Source: JAPLUA01 sp964625855
Lineage (GTDB): Bacteria > Verrucomicrobiota > Verrucomicrobiia > Limisphaerales > UBA8199
Length of the DNA: 64,000 nucleotides
Assembly: GCA_964625855.1 (NCBI GenBank)
Contig: CAZVFC010000006.1
Coordinates: 124,001 to 188,000 of the forward strand
Direction of reading: 5' to 3'
Every line of letters starts with the position of its first letter. Positions within the stretch are counted from its first letter, which is position 1. The position numbers and the translations under genes were made by a program. Below are positions 8,188-18,200 of this stretch, piece after piece. The notes beneath the pieces were generated by a model that searched no databases, was not told the origin of the DNA, and saw only the letters and a program-made list of their open reading frames with translations.

Positions 8188-9963
8188 ATGGGTATCCAGC
8201 GATACGCGGTTGCAGTTGCGACCGCAACATTTGTTGCTCTGTGCGGGGCCATGCCCGCGCTGTCGGCCGACGCGGAAATCAAGAACAGTGATTGTCTCGA
8301 TTGCCACTCCGACAAGACGCTGACCAAGACCAACGCGAACGGCAGAGAGATATCCCTGTTCGTGGACGAGGTCCAGCTTGCGGCCTCGGTCCATAAGACC
8401 AACACCTGCGCCAGTTGCCACGCCGACATCACCTCCAACCATCCCGACGACGCAGTCCCGGCCAAGCCCGCTGCCTGCGCCAAATGCCACGAACAGCAGT
8501 CCGAGAGCTACGGAGCGAGCGTCCATGGCCTCGCCGCGGCCAAGGGGGAAAAAGGTACCGCCACGTGCAGCGATTGCCATGACGGCCATACCATTCTGCC
8601 GCCGACCTCGCCGGAATCACCGCTCCATTTCTCCCGGCTGGCCGAGACCTGCGGGGGATGCCATGACCAGGAGGCCAAGGACGTCGAGGAAAGCGTCCAT
8701 GGCAAAGCGCTCGCCGCCGGGCGCCGCGAGGCGCCCACCTGCACGGATTGCCATTCGGAGCACAAGATCACCGAGCTCAAGAGCAGTTCGACTCTGAAGA
8801 TCTCTGCCGGCGTTTGCAGCGACTGCCACGCCTCCGAGCGGCTGAACACGAAATACAACCTGCCGCCGGACCGCGTGAAGACCTTCTTCGAGAGCTATCA
8901 CGGCCTGGCGGCGCAATACGGCTCGACTCTGGCCGCCAATTGCGCCAGTTGCCACGGGGTGCATAAGATTCTGCCCTCCACCGACCCGCGTTCGAGCATC
9001 TACAAAACCAACCTGGTGGCAACCTGCGGCAAGTGCCACCCGGGCGCCACGGACAACTTCGCCCAGAGCAAAGTGCACATTGACGCCGCGACCGAACAAG
9101 CCAATGGCGACCTCGGCGGCCAGGTCAACTGGTGGATCCGCCGCATCTACCTGGTCCTGATCGTGGGCACGATCGGTTTCATGCTCATCCACAACCTGCT
9201 GCTTTTCGGGAAGAAGGTGCGCGCCCGCTTTCGCGCCGCCAACCTCGCCATTGTCCGCATGGACCTCTCGCAGCGGATGCAGCATCTGACTCTGGCCGTA
9301 AGTTTCATCGTGCTGGCCATCACCGGTTTCGCGCTCAAGTGGCCGGATTCCTGGATTGGCAAGGTCATGGGGTCGAACGAAGTGTTCCGGCGCTGGAGCC
9401 ATCGCATCGCCGGCGTGGTTCTGCTGGTCGTCGGGGCCTACCATGTCTTCTACATCCTGAAAAACAAGGAGGGCCGCAAGCTGGTCCGGGACCTTTTCCC
9501 GGCCTGGAAGGACCTCAAGGACGTGGCCGACAGCGGGCGCTACCTGACCGGCCTGAGCGCCGACAAACCCAAGATCGGCCGCTTCGGCTACGCCGAGAAG
9601 ATGGAATACTGGGCGGTGGTCTGGGGCACGATCATCATGGGCGTTACCGGGCTTATGATCTGGTTCAAAATAGACGTCACAAGGTTCCTGCCGCGCTGGG
9701 CGGTGGATGTAGCCATCACCATTCATTACTACGAGGCCATTCTCGCGTGCCTGGCCATCATCGTCTGGCATTTCTACCACGTCATCTTCGATCCGGACGT
9801 GTATCCGCTGAACTGGGCGTGCTGGAACGGCAAAGTCTCCCGGCATTGGCAGGAAGAGGAGCATCCTCTCGAAGCGGACCATCCGCTTGAAGCGGAGCAT
9901 CATTGCGAAGAACAAAAAGGGCGATCCGGCTGTGACACCGGATCGCCCCCAACCCAACCATGA
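8188..9963 (+). CDS. Nine-haem cytochrome c fused to a membrane cytochrome b
   Basis: A signal peptide (residues 1-27, ending ALSA) is followed by nine CXXCH haem c sites between about residues 36 and 285: CLDCH, CASCH, CAKCH, CSDCH, CGGCH, CTDCH, CSDCH, CASCH and CGKCH. The second half has several membrane segments (from about residue 312) with paired histidines in a cytochrome b561/formate dehydrogenase gamma-like arrangement (RMQHLTLAVSFIVLAITGF; WSHRIAG; ILACLAIIVWHFYHVIF). It should move electrons between the quinone pool and periplasmic partners. The partner is not encoded nearby. The last ~15 codons contain a hairpin that reads as a terminator for the opposite strand. Confidence 0.85.
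   Translation: MGIQRYAVAVATATFVALCGAMPALSADAEIKNSDCLDCHSDKTLTKTNANGREISLFVDEVQLAASVHKTNTCASCHADITSNHPDDAVPAKPAACAKCHEQQSESYGASVHGLAAAKGEKGTATCSDCHDGHTILPPTSPESPLHFSRLAETCGGCHDQEAKDVEESVHGKALAAGRREAPTCTDCHSEHKITELKSSSTLKISAGVCSDCHASERLNTKYNLPPDRVKTFFESYHGLAAQYGSTLAANCASCHGVHKILPSTDPRSSIYKTNLVATCGKCHPGATDNFAQSKVHIDAATEQANGDLGGQVNWWIRRIYLVLIVGTIGFMLIHNLLLFGKKVRARFRAANLAIVRMDLSQRMQHLTLAVSFIVLAITGFALKWPDSWIGKVMGSNEVFRRWSHRIAGVVLLVVGAYHVFYILKNKEGRKLVRDLFPAWKDLKDVADSGRYLTGLSADKPKIGRFGYAEKMEYWAVVWGTIIMGVTGLMIWFKIDVTRFLPRWAVDVAITIHYYEAILACLAIIVWHFYHVIFDPDVYPLNWACWNGKVSRHWQEEEHPLEADHPLEAEHHCEEQKGRSGCDTGSPPTQP
9914..9948 (-). terminator. Intrinsic terminator for leftward transcription, inside the cytochrome 3' end
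   Basis: An 11-bp perfect inverted repeat (9919-9929 with 9938-9948, loop 8 nt) is followed on the minus strand by five T residues (9914-9918). On the plus strand the A-run lies before the stem, so it does not suit rightward termination. It probably ends transcripts from the glycoside-hydrolase gene (ending at 10421) or from an RNA in between. Confidence 0.6.
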
Positions 9964-9971
9964 AAAGAGGA

Positions 9972-10083
9972 GGGCGGCACCTGTTGGTCCTGGCACCGCC
10001 CCACTCAGGAGGATGTAGGCAAGGAACCTACAAAATCTGTGACCGCAGGAGCCGTGCCAACACGGCAACGAATGTCCGCGGTC
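9972..10083. other. Chain of hairpins in a 457-bp non-coding gap
   Basis: Between the cytochrome stop (9963) and the next gene end (10421) I find no gene. The DNA holds three stems in a row: 9972-9977 with 9996-10001; 10014-10019 with 10027-10032; and a nested pair in which 10041-10046 pairs with 10078-10083 around an inner hairpin 10051-10056/10061-10066. Further right are a 10-bp direct repeat (10133-10152) and a gene-end remnant (10228-10329). The region may be a long 3' untranslated region or a small RNA; no known RNA family is recognised. Confidence 0.35.
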
Positions 10084-10227
10084 TGTTAGGGGGCTCGTTC
10101 CGGAGGCTGAGCCTGCTTTGCGGATAGTCCCACTTTGGTACACTTTGGTACATGTGTGAAAGACACAAATGGACAGCCGCTACGGCATTCTCCTTCCTCC
10201 AGCCGGCTTTGCTACAGCCCCTGCATG

Positions 10228-10329
10228 GGAGCCTCTACTCAGGCGTGTCAGAACGGCAATTAACCCGAAGTCCTCCAGTGAAATCGGTATGATCCGATCT
10301 CACCGGGATCCCAGGCGGAAGAACCAGTT
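10228..10329 (-). repeat. Gene-end remnant duplicated from (or with) 14320-14420
   Basis: This ~100-bp stretch is roughly 90% identical by eye to 14320-14420, which is the last ten codons and 3' flank of the 280-residue secreted protein. Here the minus strand still reads ANWFFRLGSR and a stop (10300-10302), with no gene body upstream. Its conserved part extends ~70 bp beyond the stop. Confidence 0.55.
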
Positions 10330-10420
10330 CGCCCTGGTGTGCGCGCCGTCCAACGCCCCCCGGAAGCACTAACCGGCGGTCCGGTGGCTGGCAAGGGGCG
10401 TTTGACGTAGTCCCCGAACC

Positions 10421-13400
10421 TCACCTCGGCTGGGAGAGGCGGAAGAAGCGCGCGGCATTTGTGGCCTCGATCCTGAACAGGTAATTGGTGCCGCTGATCA
10501 TCGGCGCCCCGCTTTCGAGGTTCCAGGTGACCGGCGGGCTGAGCGCGGGGGCGGCCTGGAGCACAAAGACGGCGGCGTTCGTGGGCCAGTGCAGCGCGAA
10601 GCCACTGCCGGAGCGAACGATGGCCAGGGCCGGCGGCGCGGGCGGGGTGACATCGGCCCAGGTGAGGCCAACCCGGAGTTCATCCGCCGCCAGTTTCGCC
10701 GGGCTGGTGCTGCTGCCTCCGGACCGGAAGAAGAAGCGATCAATCTGCGAGAGGTCGGTGCCGCCCACGCCCACGCCCCCGATCGTTGCCGCGGGCGGCG
10801 TGGTGGCGCCGAATGTCGCGCTGTCGGGGTTCAGCCAGAGATCGCAAAGGTCGTCGGTGCCGTTCACGTGGTTGAATCGGTAACGCCCGATCACGAAGAC
10901 CGTCTCGCCCGCGCTGAAGCTGTCCTCGGCCCAGGCTCCATAGGTCGTCCCGGTCAGCTTGGAAACCCCCAGGTTGAAACCGCCCGCGCCGTCGGGGCGG
11001 ATGTTGATCTTGGTGCCGAACGACGTGCCCGTGCCTGTGGTAAAGCCCGCCAGGGTGCCGTCGCCGGTGAACGAGCCGCCCAGGCTGTCCACGCGCAAAC
11101 CGAAGGAGAAGAACACCTCGCCGCTCGTCAGGTTCGTGCCCAGCGGCAAGCGCAGGCTCATGGACGCGGCGCCCCAGGTCAACCGGTGGCCTGTCGCGGG
11201 CCAGAGACCGGGGATGTCCAAATTCCCGCTTTCGATTGTGGCGCTGGCGCCGGCGTTCAGCAACCAGCCGCCCTGCCCCGGCAGGTCCGTGCCCGGGTCG
11301 TAATCGAATGCATCATGAATGGGCAGAGCAAGGGGCTGCGGTGGGAGGGTGTTCGTGACACTCAATGTCGCCGCGGCACTGGTCGCGGCGCCGCAGGCGT
11401 TGGTAATGACAACCTGATACTCGCCGGCGTGAGCGGGTTGGATGTTCGTGAGCCAAAGGAAGAAGTTTGTTTTCCCGGCGAGCGCGTTGGTAGTGTTCTG
11501 GAACCATTGGTAACGCAGCGGCAGCGTCCCGTAAGCAGTGACGCGGAACGCGGCTGCGGCGTTGGACTGAACCGTCTGGCTCACCGGCTGCGAAACGATG
11601 TAGGGTGCGACGTTGGTAAAGCTGCCGGGGCTTGTGCCGTAAACCAGAAGTTCCTCGCCATCGCTCACGCCGTCCCCGTCCGTATCTTTCTTATTCGGGT
11701 GGGTGCCAAAAACGCCCAGTTCGGCTTCATCGCTCAGCCCATCGTCGTCCGAATCCTGCTGCCGGACGATAACCAGCCGAGGACCGTTGGCCGGATCGCC
11801 CTCGCGCGCGAGGATGCTCAGCCCATCGTCGTCCTGCACATCACCGTAGAATCGGACTTCGCGGGCAAGGAGGAAGGAAGCCTCAAAACCCGCCCGACTC
11901 CGCACAAAATCAGTCACGTTCACGATGCGGTCCGCCGGCGTGGCATCGGCGAGAACCTGGCCAATGATCTGCGCCCCCTCGCCGGCGCCGAGGATGAAGT
12001 TATTGGTGTAGTGCCAGCCGGCGGGAGTGTTTTGGGCCAGGTTCGGCGCCGTGGCCCAGCTCAGGGTGCTTTGCGACCAGGCGTTGTTCGTCAGCCCGTA
12101 CACGTGGGCCTGGGCATTGCTGCCGCCGTTGATCGAAGCCGCCCGGACCGTCAGCAGCGCAAACTGGATGTCTGGCTTGTAGATCACCGGCAGATGGAAC
12201 TTGACCAACGCCGCGCTGCGGGCGGCGCTGTTAGTGGAGTTATTGCGGACCCAGCAGACGGCGTTGCTGCCGTAGTTCGCCGACTGGTTGGCGCCGTCCT
12301 CCACCATCGCATCGTCGGTAGCGGAGACTGTGAGGACCGGCGATTGCGGTTTGGCGGGCAAGGTGAGGAGCCAGACGCTGTTCGAGCTGTGCGTGCCGGC
12401 GACCACCTGGTTGCCCGTCACGGTTGCAAGCGCGCGGACGCCGCCCGCGAGGGTCTCACTGACCTCCTCGAGGAGCACGCGCTGTCCCGGAGGCAGACTC
12501 CAGGCGCTCGCGTCCAGAGTGATGTCCGCGGAAACGGAGTCATTGGCGGAGAAGAGGCGGTAGATGCTGAGGGCGGCGTCGTAGGTGGCGGTGAGCTTCA
12601 GTGCCGTTGCGCCCGGTCCCAGGATAACACTCAGGCGGTCGCGGCCCGGCGCGGCGGCCTGGTTGAAGAGCCGCCATACTTCGCCCCCTTTGGTGATGCC
12701 GCCGATGTTATAGGGCGCGTTGGTGTTGTCCACGAAGTGCGTGCCGTTCTTCTTGATCGGCACGGTGCTCGAATAGAGCGTCTGGCTGAACTTGAAGCAG
12801 TAGAGTTCGTGGCAGTAATTGCTGACCAGCGTGGCCGAGATGGCGCCCAGGCGGGTGAATTGCGAGGGCGAATCCAGCGTTTCGGTCATGGTGTCAAACA
12901 CGCCGGCGGTGTGGGCGTTGAACTCTGAGATGCTGGTCGGCAGGCGGGGTTCCGGCGCCAGGTCGGCGGTGAGCCAGCCGTGCAGCGATCGCAGATTGCT
13001 GCCAAAAGCGCTGACCGAGGAATTGTATTCGTGGTAGTCGTACTGATGGATGAGCGAAAAGCCGGGCTCTGTCTGTCCGAGGAAATTCACGTGGCGATTC
13101 GTGATGATCGGGTAGCCCCAGCCGGTGTAGTCGCTGCTGGCGTTGCCGGCCGTGACCGGCGCGATGATTCGCGCGGCCAGCGATTTGCCGTAACGCTGGT
13201 TCACATCCGCCAGCGCGCATTGGATCGCGTCGGACGCCAGCTTCAACCGTTCCACGTAATCCGCCACGGTGGGTCCGCCGGAGAGGTCCGGCTCGTTCCA
13301 CATCTGGAACCGTTCCACGTCGAACTCGCGCCCGAGAAAGAACGCCTGGAAATAATAGTGCTGCCAAAGTTCCCACTTGCCTGCCCAGTCGCTGGCGCTC

Positions 13401-13888
13401 GCGATCGGGAAGGTGGCGGAGCTGGCCTGGATGCTAATGAGCATCCGGACACCAAGTTGTCGCAAACACACGCCGGTGTAGTAAGGCTCCAGGATGTTCG
13501 ATCCGTGCTGGTGGGTAAGGCGGTAACGGTTCGTGAGATATGCCCAATTGATGTAGCTCGGGTTGAGGGGATCGGCACGCAAGGCCGCCCGGCGGCTCAG
13601 GAATCCGGCCTGATCGGTAACCCCATCGCCAGTGCCTGGGATATCGTCGGTGGCTTCGATCAGACTGGCGGTGAGGAAGACCCGCGCCCCGCTGACCCCT
13701 GCATAGCGCCACCAATCGCGCGTATTGCTGCCGGGAACAAAATGCCCCGAATTATAAGCGAGCAACCCCGGCGTGCCGCCCAGCACGTCTGACCTCGCGG
13801 TCACTGTTGCGGCGCCAAGACTTGGCGCCAACGCCAGCAAAGCCAGGATTATCGCCCAATGGCATTTGACCCATCGCGAGGCAGACAT
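10421..13888 (-). CDS. Secreted modular glycoside hydrolase-like protein (clan A barrel, CBM96-type, TSP3, Ig-like)
   Basis: After a signal peptide (1-26, ending LGAA) comes a region resembling a clan GH-A (beta/alpha)8 barrel. It has the acid/base motif RFQMWNEPDLS near residue 198 and a candidate nucleophile in TSISEFNAHT near 323. Next is a DNRLRE/CBM96-like module (about 520-690; ATDDAMVEDGANQSANYGSN), then calcium-binding thrombospondin type 3 repeats (DSDDDGLSDEAELGVFGTHP), an Ig-like domain (about 765-850), and a C-terminal module shared with the protein at 33686-34618. The end ARFFRLSQPR carries the FFRL motif. It probably acts on a polysaccharide outside the cell; GH39- or GH86-like enzymes are the nearest that come to mind, without a search. 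Confidence 0.65.
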   Translation of the reverse strand: MSASRWVKCHWAIILALLALAPSLGAATVTARSDVLGGTPGLLAYNSGHFVPGSNTRDWWRYAGVSGARVFLTASLIEATDDIPGTGDGVTDQAGFLSRRAALRADPLNPSYINWAYLTNRYRLTHQHGSNILEPYYTGVCLRQLGVRMLISIQASSATFPIASASDWAGKWELWQHYYFQAFFLGREFDVERFQMWNEPDLSGGPTVADYVERLKLASDAIQCALADVNQRYGKSLAARIIAPVTAGNASSDYTGWGYPIITNRHVNFLGQTEPGFSLIHQYDYHEYNSSVSAFGSNLRSLHGWLTADLAPEPRLPTSISEFNAHTAGVFDTMTETLDSPSQFTRLGAISATLVSNYCHELYCFKFSQTLYSSTVPIKKNGTHFVDNTNAPYNIGGITKGGEVWRLFNQAAAPGRDRLSVILGPGATALKLTATYDAALSIYRLFSANDSVSADITLDASAWSLPPGQRVLLEEVSETLAGGVRALATVTGNQVVAGTHSSNSVWLLTLPAKPQSPVLTVSATDDAMVEDGANQSANYGSNAVCWVRNNSTNSAARSAALVKFHLPVIYKPDIQFALLTVRAASINGGSNAQAHVYGLTNNAWSQSTLSWATAPNLAQNTPAGWHYTNNFILGAGEGAQIIGQVLADATPADRIVNVTDFVRSRAGFEASFLLAREVRFYGDVQDDDGLSILAREGDPANGPRLVIVRQQDSDDDGLSDEAELGVFGTHPNKKDTDGDGVSDGEELLVYGTSPGSFTNVAPYIVSQPVSQTVQSNAAAAFRVTAYGTLPLRYQWFQNTTNALAGKTNFFLWLTNIQPAHAGEYQVVITNACGAATSAAATLSVTNTLPPQPLALPIHDAFDYDPGTDLPGQGGWLLNAGASATIESGNLDIPGLWPATGHRLTWGAASMSLRLPLGTNLTSGEVFFSFGLRVDSLGGSFTGDGTLAGFTTGTGTSFGTKINIRPDGAGGFNLGVSKLTGTTYGAWAEDSFSAGETVFVIGRYRFNHVNGTDDLCDLWLNPDSATFGATTPPAATIGGVGVGGTDLSQIDRFFFRSGGSSTSPAKLAADELRVGLTWADVTPPAPPALAIVRSGSGFALHWPTNAAVFVLQAAPALSPPVTWNLESGAPMISGTNYLFRIEATNAARFFRLSQPR

Positions 13889-14319
13889 GAGACAGGCTGC
13901 GAGCGCCTTAAGGGCGTCCCTTTGGCCTCGGAAATCCTCCGATCCACAGCCACCTCCGGGCCGCAGGTCGGGCAGAACGCGCTATCGGGTGACCGATCAT
14001 TACCGTGCACCTTAGCAGAATGAAGTGCCCGCGGCAAAGGCCCAATTATCCGGACGCCGTTGGCCTTCCTCCACCCGGTCATGCCACCGCATTTGTTGAT
14101 TTGCCCGGTTTGGCGACAATGCCGGGTAAAGCGCGTCCATGCAGCACGTGTGCGCAGGCGGGCCGATACGAACGCCGCCACCGGGGGGACTGGAGCTCCT
14201 TTGGAAGCGACTTGGCTAACCCCGGCATGGCTCACAAGTTCGGCGGTCGGCTGAGTTTCTTGGTCGTGGAGCCTCCTGGACTAGAGATGGAATAGTAGGC
14301 ACACTACACGCCCGGTGTC
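13889..14319. other. Non-coding gap, no gene seen
   Basis: These ~430 bp contain the promoter region of the leftward glycoside-hydrolase gene and the 3' flank of the 280-residue protein gene. Open frames on both strands (for example minus 13849-14235) show no domain, signal peptide or codon pattern that I can support. Confidence 0.5.
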
Positions 14320-14420
14320 GGAGCCTTTACTCAGGCGTGTCAGAAGGGCAACTACCCGCAGTTCTCCAGTGAAATCGTTGTGATCCGATCTCACCGGGCT
14401 TCCAGGCGGAAGAACCAGTT
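14320..14420 (-). repeat. Second copy of the duplicated gene-end cassette
   Basis: This covers the last codons (NWFFRLEAR), the stop (14391-14393) and ~70 bp of 3' flank of the 280-residue protein gene. It is near-identical to 10228-10329 (common core CTCAGGCGTGTCAGAA on the plus strand). Confidence 0.55.
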
Positions 14421-15233
14421 GGACGCATCCAGGGGCACATAGAGTGACAGCCAGTTCCCGTCTCCCTCCACCGGGTTCTCCTGGAAGGGACCTGTGTCCG
14501 AGACGGCGAATGGGGAGGATTGCCACGCGGCCTGCGTGAGATTGGAGGTGCAGGCAACGCTGTAAACCTTGCCTGGCACGCTCAGCAACGTAAATCGCAG
14601 GCGATGGTTGGGCGTGCCGGCATACTGCTCTATAAAAAGGTAATCATAGTCGAGAAACGCGAACGTGCCGGCGCGGTACTCCTGCAAGTTGGTCATGCCA
14701 TCGCCGTCGAAGTCATCCTGACCACGCACGTCCGCGAGAGTCCACAATCCGCCATCGGACCAATAGATCAGCTCCTCTTCCCACGTGTCAGGCAAGCCAT
14801 CCCGGTCTAGATCCGTGGCGGCAGTCACACTGACAAGGACCAGTTCACCTGGTTGACCCACCGGGGGCACGGCCTGGTTTTCCATGATGGTCTTTAGGCC
14901 CTCCCCGTCGCGCACGACAATCGAGACCAAGTCGCCCGAACGCAGCGCACGCCTCGAATAAGGGGTGGGCGAGCGGCCGTCATCCAGGTGCACATAAAGG
15001 GCGAAATTGACACCCGGGCTAAGAGAGCCCGAGATCGTCTGACGGGCGATTTCATTAGTGCCGTGGTACAGGATGACGTCGGCGTTAGTGCAATAGGGCA
15101 GGCCGTAACCGTCGAGCGCCTGGCCGTAATAGACGCACATAGGCCGAGGCAGGCCGGCTTGGAGTGCCTCGGGCCTCAGGATCAGGCCGGCGGCCAGCAA
15201 GGCCAGTGCCGTAAAGAGAGTGGGAGCTTTCAT
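14391..15233 (-). CDS. Secreted protein with calcium-binding-type Asp-rich loops and FFRL C-terminus
   Basis: A signal peptide (about 1-26) leads a 280-residue product with a beta-rich N-terminal part (MCVYYGQALDGYGLPY). It has two Asp-rich loops of the TSP3/dockerin type (DLDRDGLPDTWEEEL and DFDGDGMTNLQEYRAGTF) and ends in SNWFFRLEAR. It starts 11 bp after the stop of the 2720-residue protein gene, so it is almost certainly the last gene of that operon. No enzymatic motif is visible; I infer an extracellular or surface-attached partner of the upstream giant. Confidence 0.7.
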   Translation of the reverse strand: MKAPTLFTALALLAAGLILRPEALQAGLPRPMCVYYGQALDGYGLPYCTNADVILYHGTNEIARQTISGSLSPGVNFALYVHLDDGRSPTPYSRRALRSGDLVSIVVRDGEGLKTIMENQAVPPVGQPGELVLVSVTAATDLDRDGLPDTWEEELIYWSDGGLWTLADVRGQDDFDGDGMTNLQEYRAGTFAFLDYDYLFIEQYAGTPNHRLRFTLLSVPGKVYSVACTSNLTQAAWQSSPFAVSDTGPFQENPVEGDGNWLSLYVPLDASNWFFRLEAR

Positions 15234-15244
15234 AGGCAGTGTGT

Positions 15245-18200
15245 TTAGTCCCCGGGGATGGAATAGGTTTGGAAGAAGATCTTGATGTCCTTGACTCCGC
15301 TGCCGTCGCGCCCGGAGCTTCCGAGCGCACCGTGGACGAACCGCTCGATCCCCTCCGCCGGGTCAGACAGGAGCGTACGGCCAGGGATAATCAGGAGCCA
15401 ACGAGTGTTCCAAACCGAGCGGCCCACCAGCCGGCCATTGGTGCAGGTCTCCGACGGGCCAAAGCTGCCGCTGTCGTGGTAAGCACGGAACGAGGCGAAG
15501 CGGCGAAGCTGGGCCAACGGCTCGCGCAGCGAATCCACCACCGGTTGCCAGTCGGGGTTGTCGATGCCCATCCCGCTGATATTGTAGGGCAACGGGATCG
15601 CCTGGTCCGCGACCTGCCAGTGACGGTACTGGAGCGCGTTGCGCGTGGGCGAGCGCATCACGTCTTCGCCCACCGGGATGAGATAGACCCGAGGCTCATT
15701 TGCCAAGCCGATGCTCGTGTTGCCATTCGTGCTGATGTATCCCGTAAACCACACGCCCATCGAGCGCACTTTGGTCGCCGCACGGCTGGCGTCGTAGGCA
15801 TTGTCGCCGCCGGCCAGGTCATTGCCGAAGTAATTCTGGCCCGCGGTGATGAAGGTCGAGAAGGGGATCACCAGGGCCGGCTCGATGTTGGTCGTGTCAA
15901 TGTACGGCCGGCAGTAACGGATGAACTCCGGCAGCTCATTGAGGTTGGCAACTTTGTACGAATCCAGCTTGCTTTCCCAGGCAAAATCTCCATTGGTGCC
16001 TGGCGCGATCCGGTAGAGTTCGGTCCGCAAAGAGAACCGGCTGGTCTCGGTCTCCGGGTTGTTAAACCCGAACCGGCCCTTTACCACGTCCCAATCCGCT
16101 TTCATGCGGGCCAGACAATCCGCCAAACCTGGCTCACCCACACTGCCTCCGACCATGGGCGCGCCCAGCCAGGTGTAGAACTTGCCGGGCGCACGGGCGC
16201 GCACGACGTCTTCGAGGAACTTGCTGCCGGGGGTGCGTGTCGTATCGGATTGGAGCAGGCCCGTCTCGTAATCGTAAGCCTTGGCCGCCAGATAAGTGTA
16301 GCGTGCCGCCAGTTCAAAGGCCTGTTGGTACCGGCGCAGGGCATCGTCGCGGAAGATCCGGAACGAGATGTCGCCATAGCGGGCCATTTGAATGCGCTGT
16401 GCCGCGCGCGAACGGACTTGCGCACGTTCGACGATCAGGCGGTCACCTTCGGCCTGCAACTTCCTAACGCGCTCAACAGCAGCCTGGAAGGCCTCGACTT
16501 GGGCAATCAATTCGGACTGTTTGACGTATTGTTCCTTGAGTTTGACGAGCGTGTCCTCGGTATTCCACCTCAAGAGGTCGTGGTATTCATTTGCCGTGAG
16601 CTTGCTCTGCAGTTCAGCATCCCAACGCGCCTGCTGCATCTCGCGGCCCTCGATGCCGATCTCAAAACTGTGAGCGACGAGCCATTGAGCATAAGTGCTG
16701 ACCATTATCGCAGCCTTCGCAGGCGTCCCGAGGTCCTCTGATAACTCTTCAACGGGGAAGACCCCGAAGATCCCAGCTGTCTCGGAGGGCAGCATATCGG
16801 CGGTAGCCAATGCAATCTCTTTAATGCCTTCACAAGTGAGCTCGGTCAGTTCCTTCCCGAGCTTCAGCCCCGAGACGATCCGTTTGGTGGCTTCTTCCTT
16901 GTTTTCGACGTCCTCCTTTTTCGCCCACTCGGCGTAGTAGCGCTTGTAGTCGGATTTCCGGTGTTCCATTTCCGCTTCCAGGGAGTAAAGGCATTGGTCG
17001 TAGTCCTTCATCTTGGCGTCGAGAGTGTACCAGGCCTGGATGGCGTCAGACATCGCCAACTGGAGCTCGCCTTGAGCGCGACGATGGCCGGTCCAGCCGG
17101 GGTCCTTCACCTGGAGACCGAGGTCGTCAGCGTAAATGGTGATCGTGCCCACGGGCGTAGGCTCGTTCGTTGCGTTAGCCGCCAGGTGTTCGTAATCCTC
17201 GTAGCCTGTTCCGGTGAAATCATTGTTCGGGATAAAAGCCCAGTTGGTCAGTCCGATTTCGAGCGTGTGGCTCGCAACCGGTGGGTTCGCCAGCAGGTTT
17301 TCCAGGTCACATATCCGCCAATTGATCAGGTCCGGCCCGTCATAGCCCGCTGGGTAAGTGCCGGTGGGGCCGATGTCATCCGAGTAGGGATAGCCGTAGA
17401 GGGCGATCAACCGGTTGTGGTAGTCGGCTTCGTTTTGAGCGAGCGCTTCCTGGAGTTCGTGAACCGAATCGAAGCGCTCGCGCAACGATAAGGTGGCGCC
17501 GCGCGCCTCGTCGAAGACGATGCAGGCATTGTAAACGGCCTGCAGCGCGCGGTCATAGATCTGCTCGAAGTGCGTTTTGCCGGCATCAATGGCAGTCGGG
17601 TCAATGTCGAGCGGGACGACATTGCGCGCCAGGCCGAGCGGATTCAAGGTGCCGTTCGCGCTGTCCACTTGGCTCTGGATATCCTTCAGGCTAGTGACAA
17701 TTTCCGCCAGTTCCGGCATTGAGTTGCGATCAATCTTCTCGATGCCTTCGGGCGGCACATCGTCGCCGCCGATCTGCACCAGGCTGGTGAGATTATCAAC
17801 CATGAGCGAGTTGGCCACGATCCAGTCGTAATAGGCAGCCTGCCCGGCGCGGCTGGCCCATTCGCCCAGGCCCCAGGCCCGATCGGGATGGCTGTCGGTG
17901 TAGGCGAGAGTGCTATTAGGATCCTCTGCGTACTGCTCGCGGAAACAGCGCTTCACGATTTCGGCGCCAGTCCGGGCGCGGGCGGCGGCGGTCTCGGCGA
18001 ACTTCTGTTCATCGAAGAAATCGGTGCTGACAGCAGCGTTGCCCACGAGGGTGGCGCTGGGCTCGGTCTGCCAGACAAAGTTGGTGTACGACAGCAGGTC
18101 GTAGTAATGGCAGATGGCGCTCAGGTAGTGGCCCCAAGCGTCGCCATGGCCCTGCGGGTAAAGCCGCCGGGCGTCTTCCGCGGTTATGGTGCCCATCGTG

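Noticed and set aside
9850..9963. Alternative end for the cytochrome before the Glu/His-rich tail
   Set aside because: The reading frame is continuous to 9963 and no frameshift is needed; the charged tail is odd but acceptable.
10133..10152. 10-bp direct repeat CACTTTGGTA x2
   Set aside because: Only two copies, with a period different from the 11-bp class; likely chance or slippage.
10081..10260. c-di-GMP (GEMM) riboswitch on the minus strand
   Set aside because: Short words such as CGCAAAGC appear, but the conserved GGCAAACC segment and the overall fold are missing, and no gene starts just downstream.
10589..12928. A 779-codon open frame on the plus strand
   Set aside because: It is wholly antisense to the secreted hydrolase gene, is rich in Arg, Gly and Ala without any domain, and is explained by high GC content.
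15239..16741. A 500-codon plus-strand open frame
   Set aside because: It is antisense to the giant LamG protein, which has a signal peptide and clear domains.
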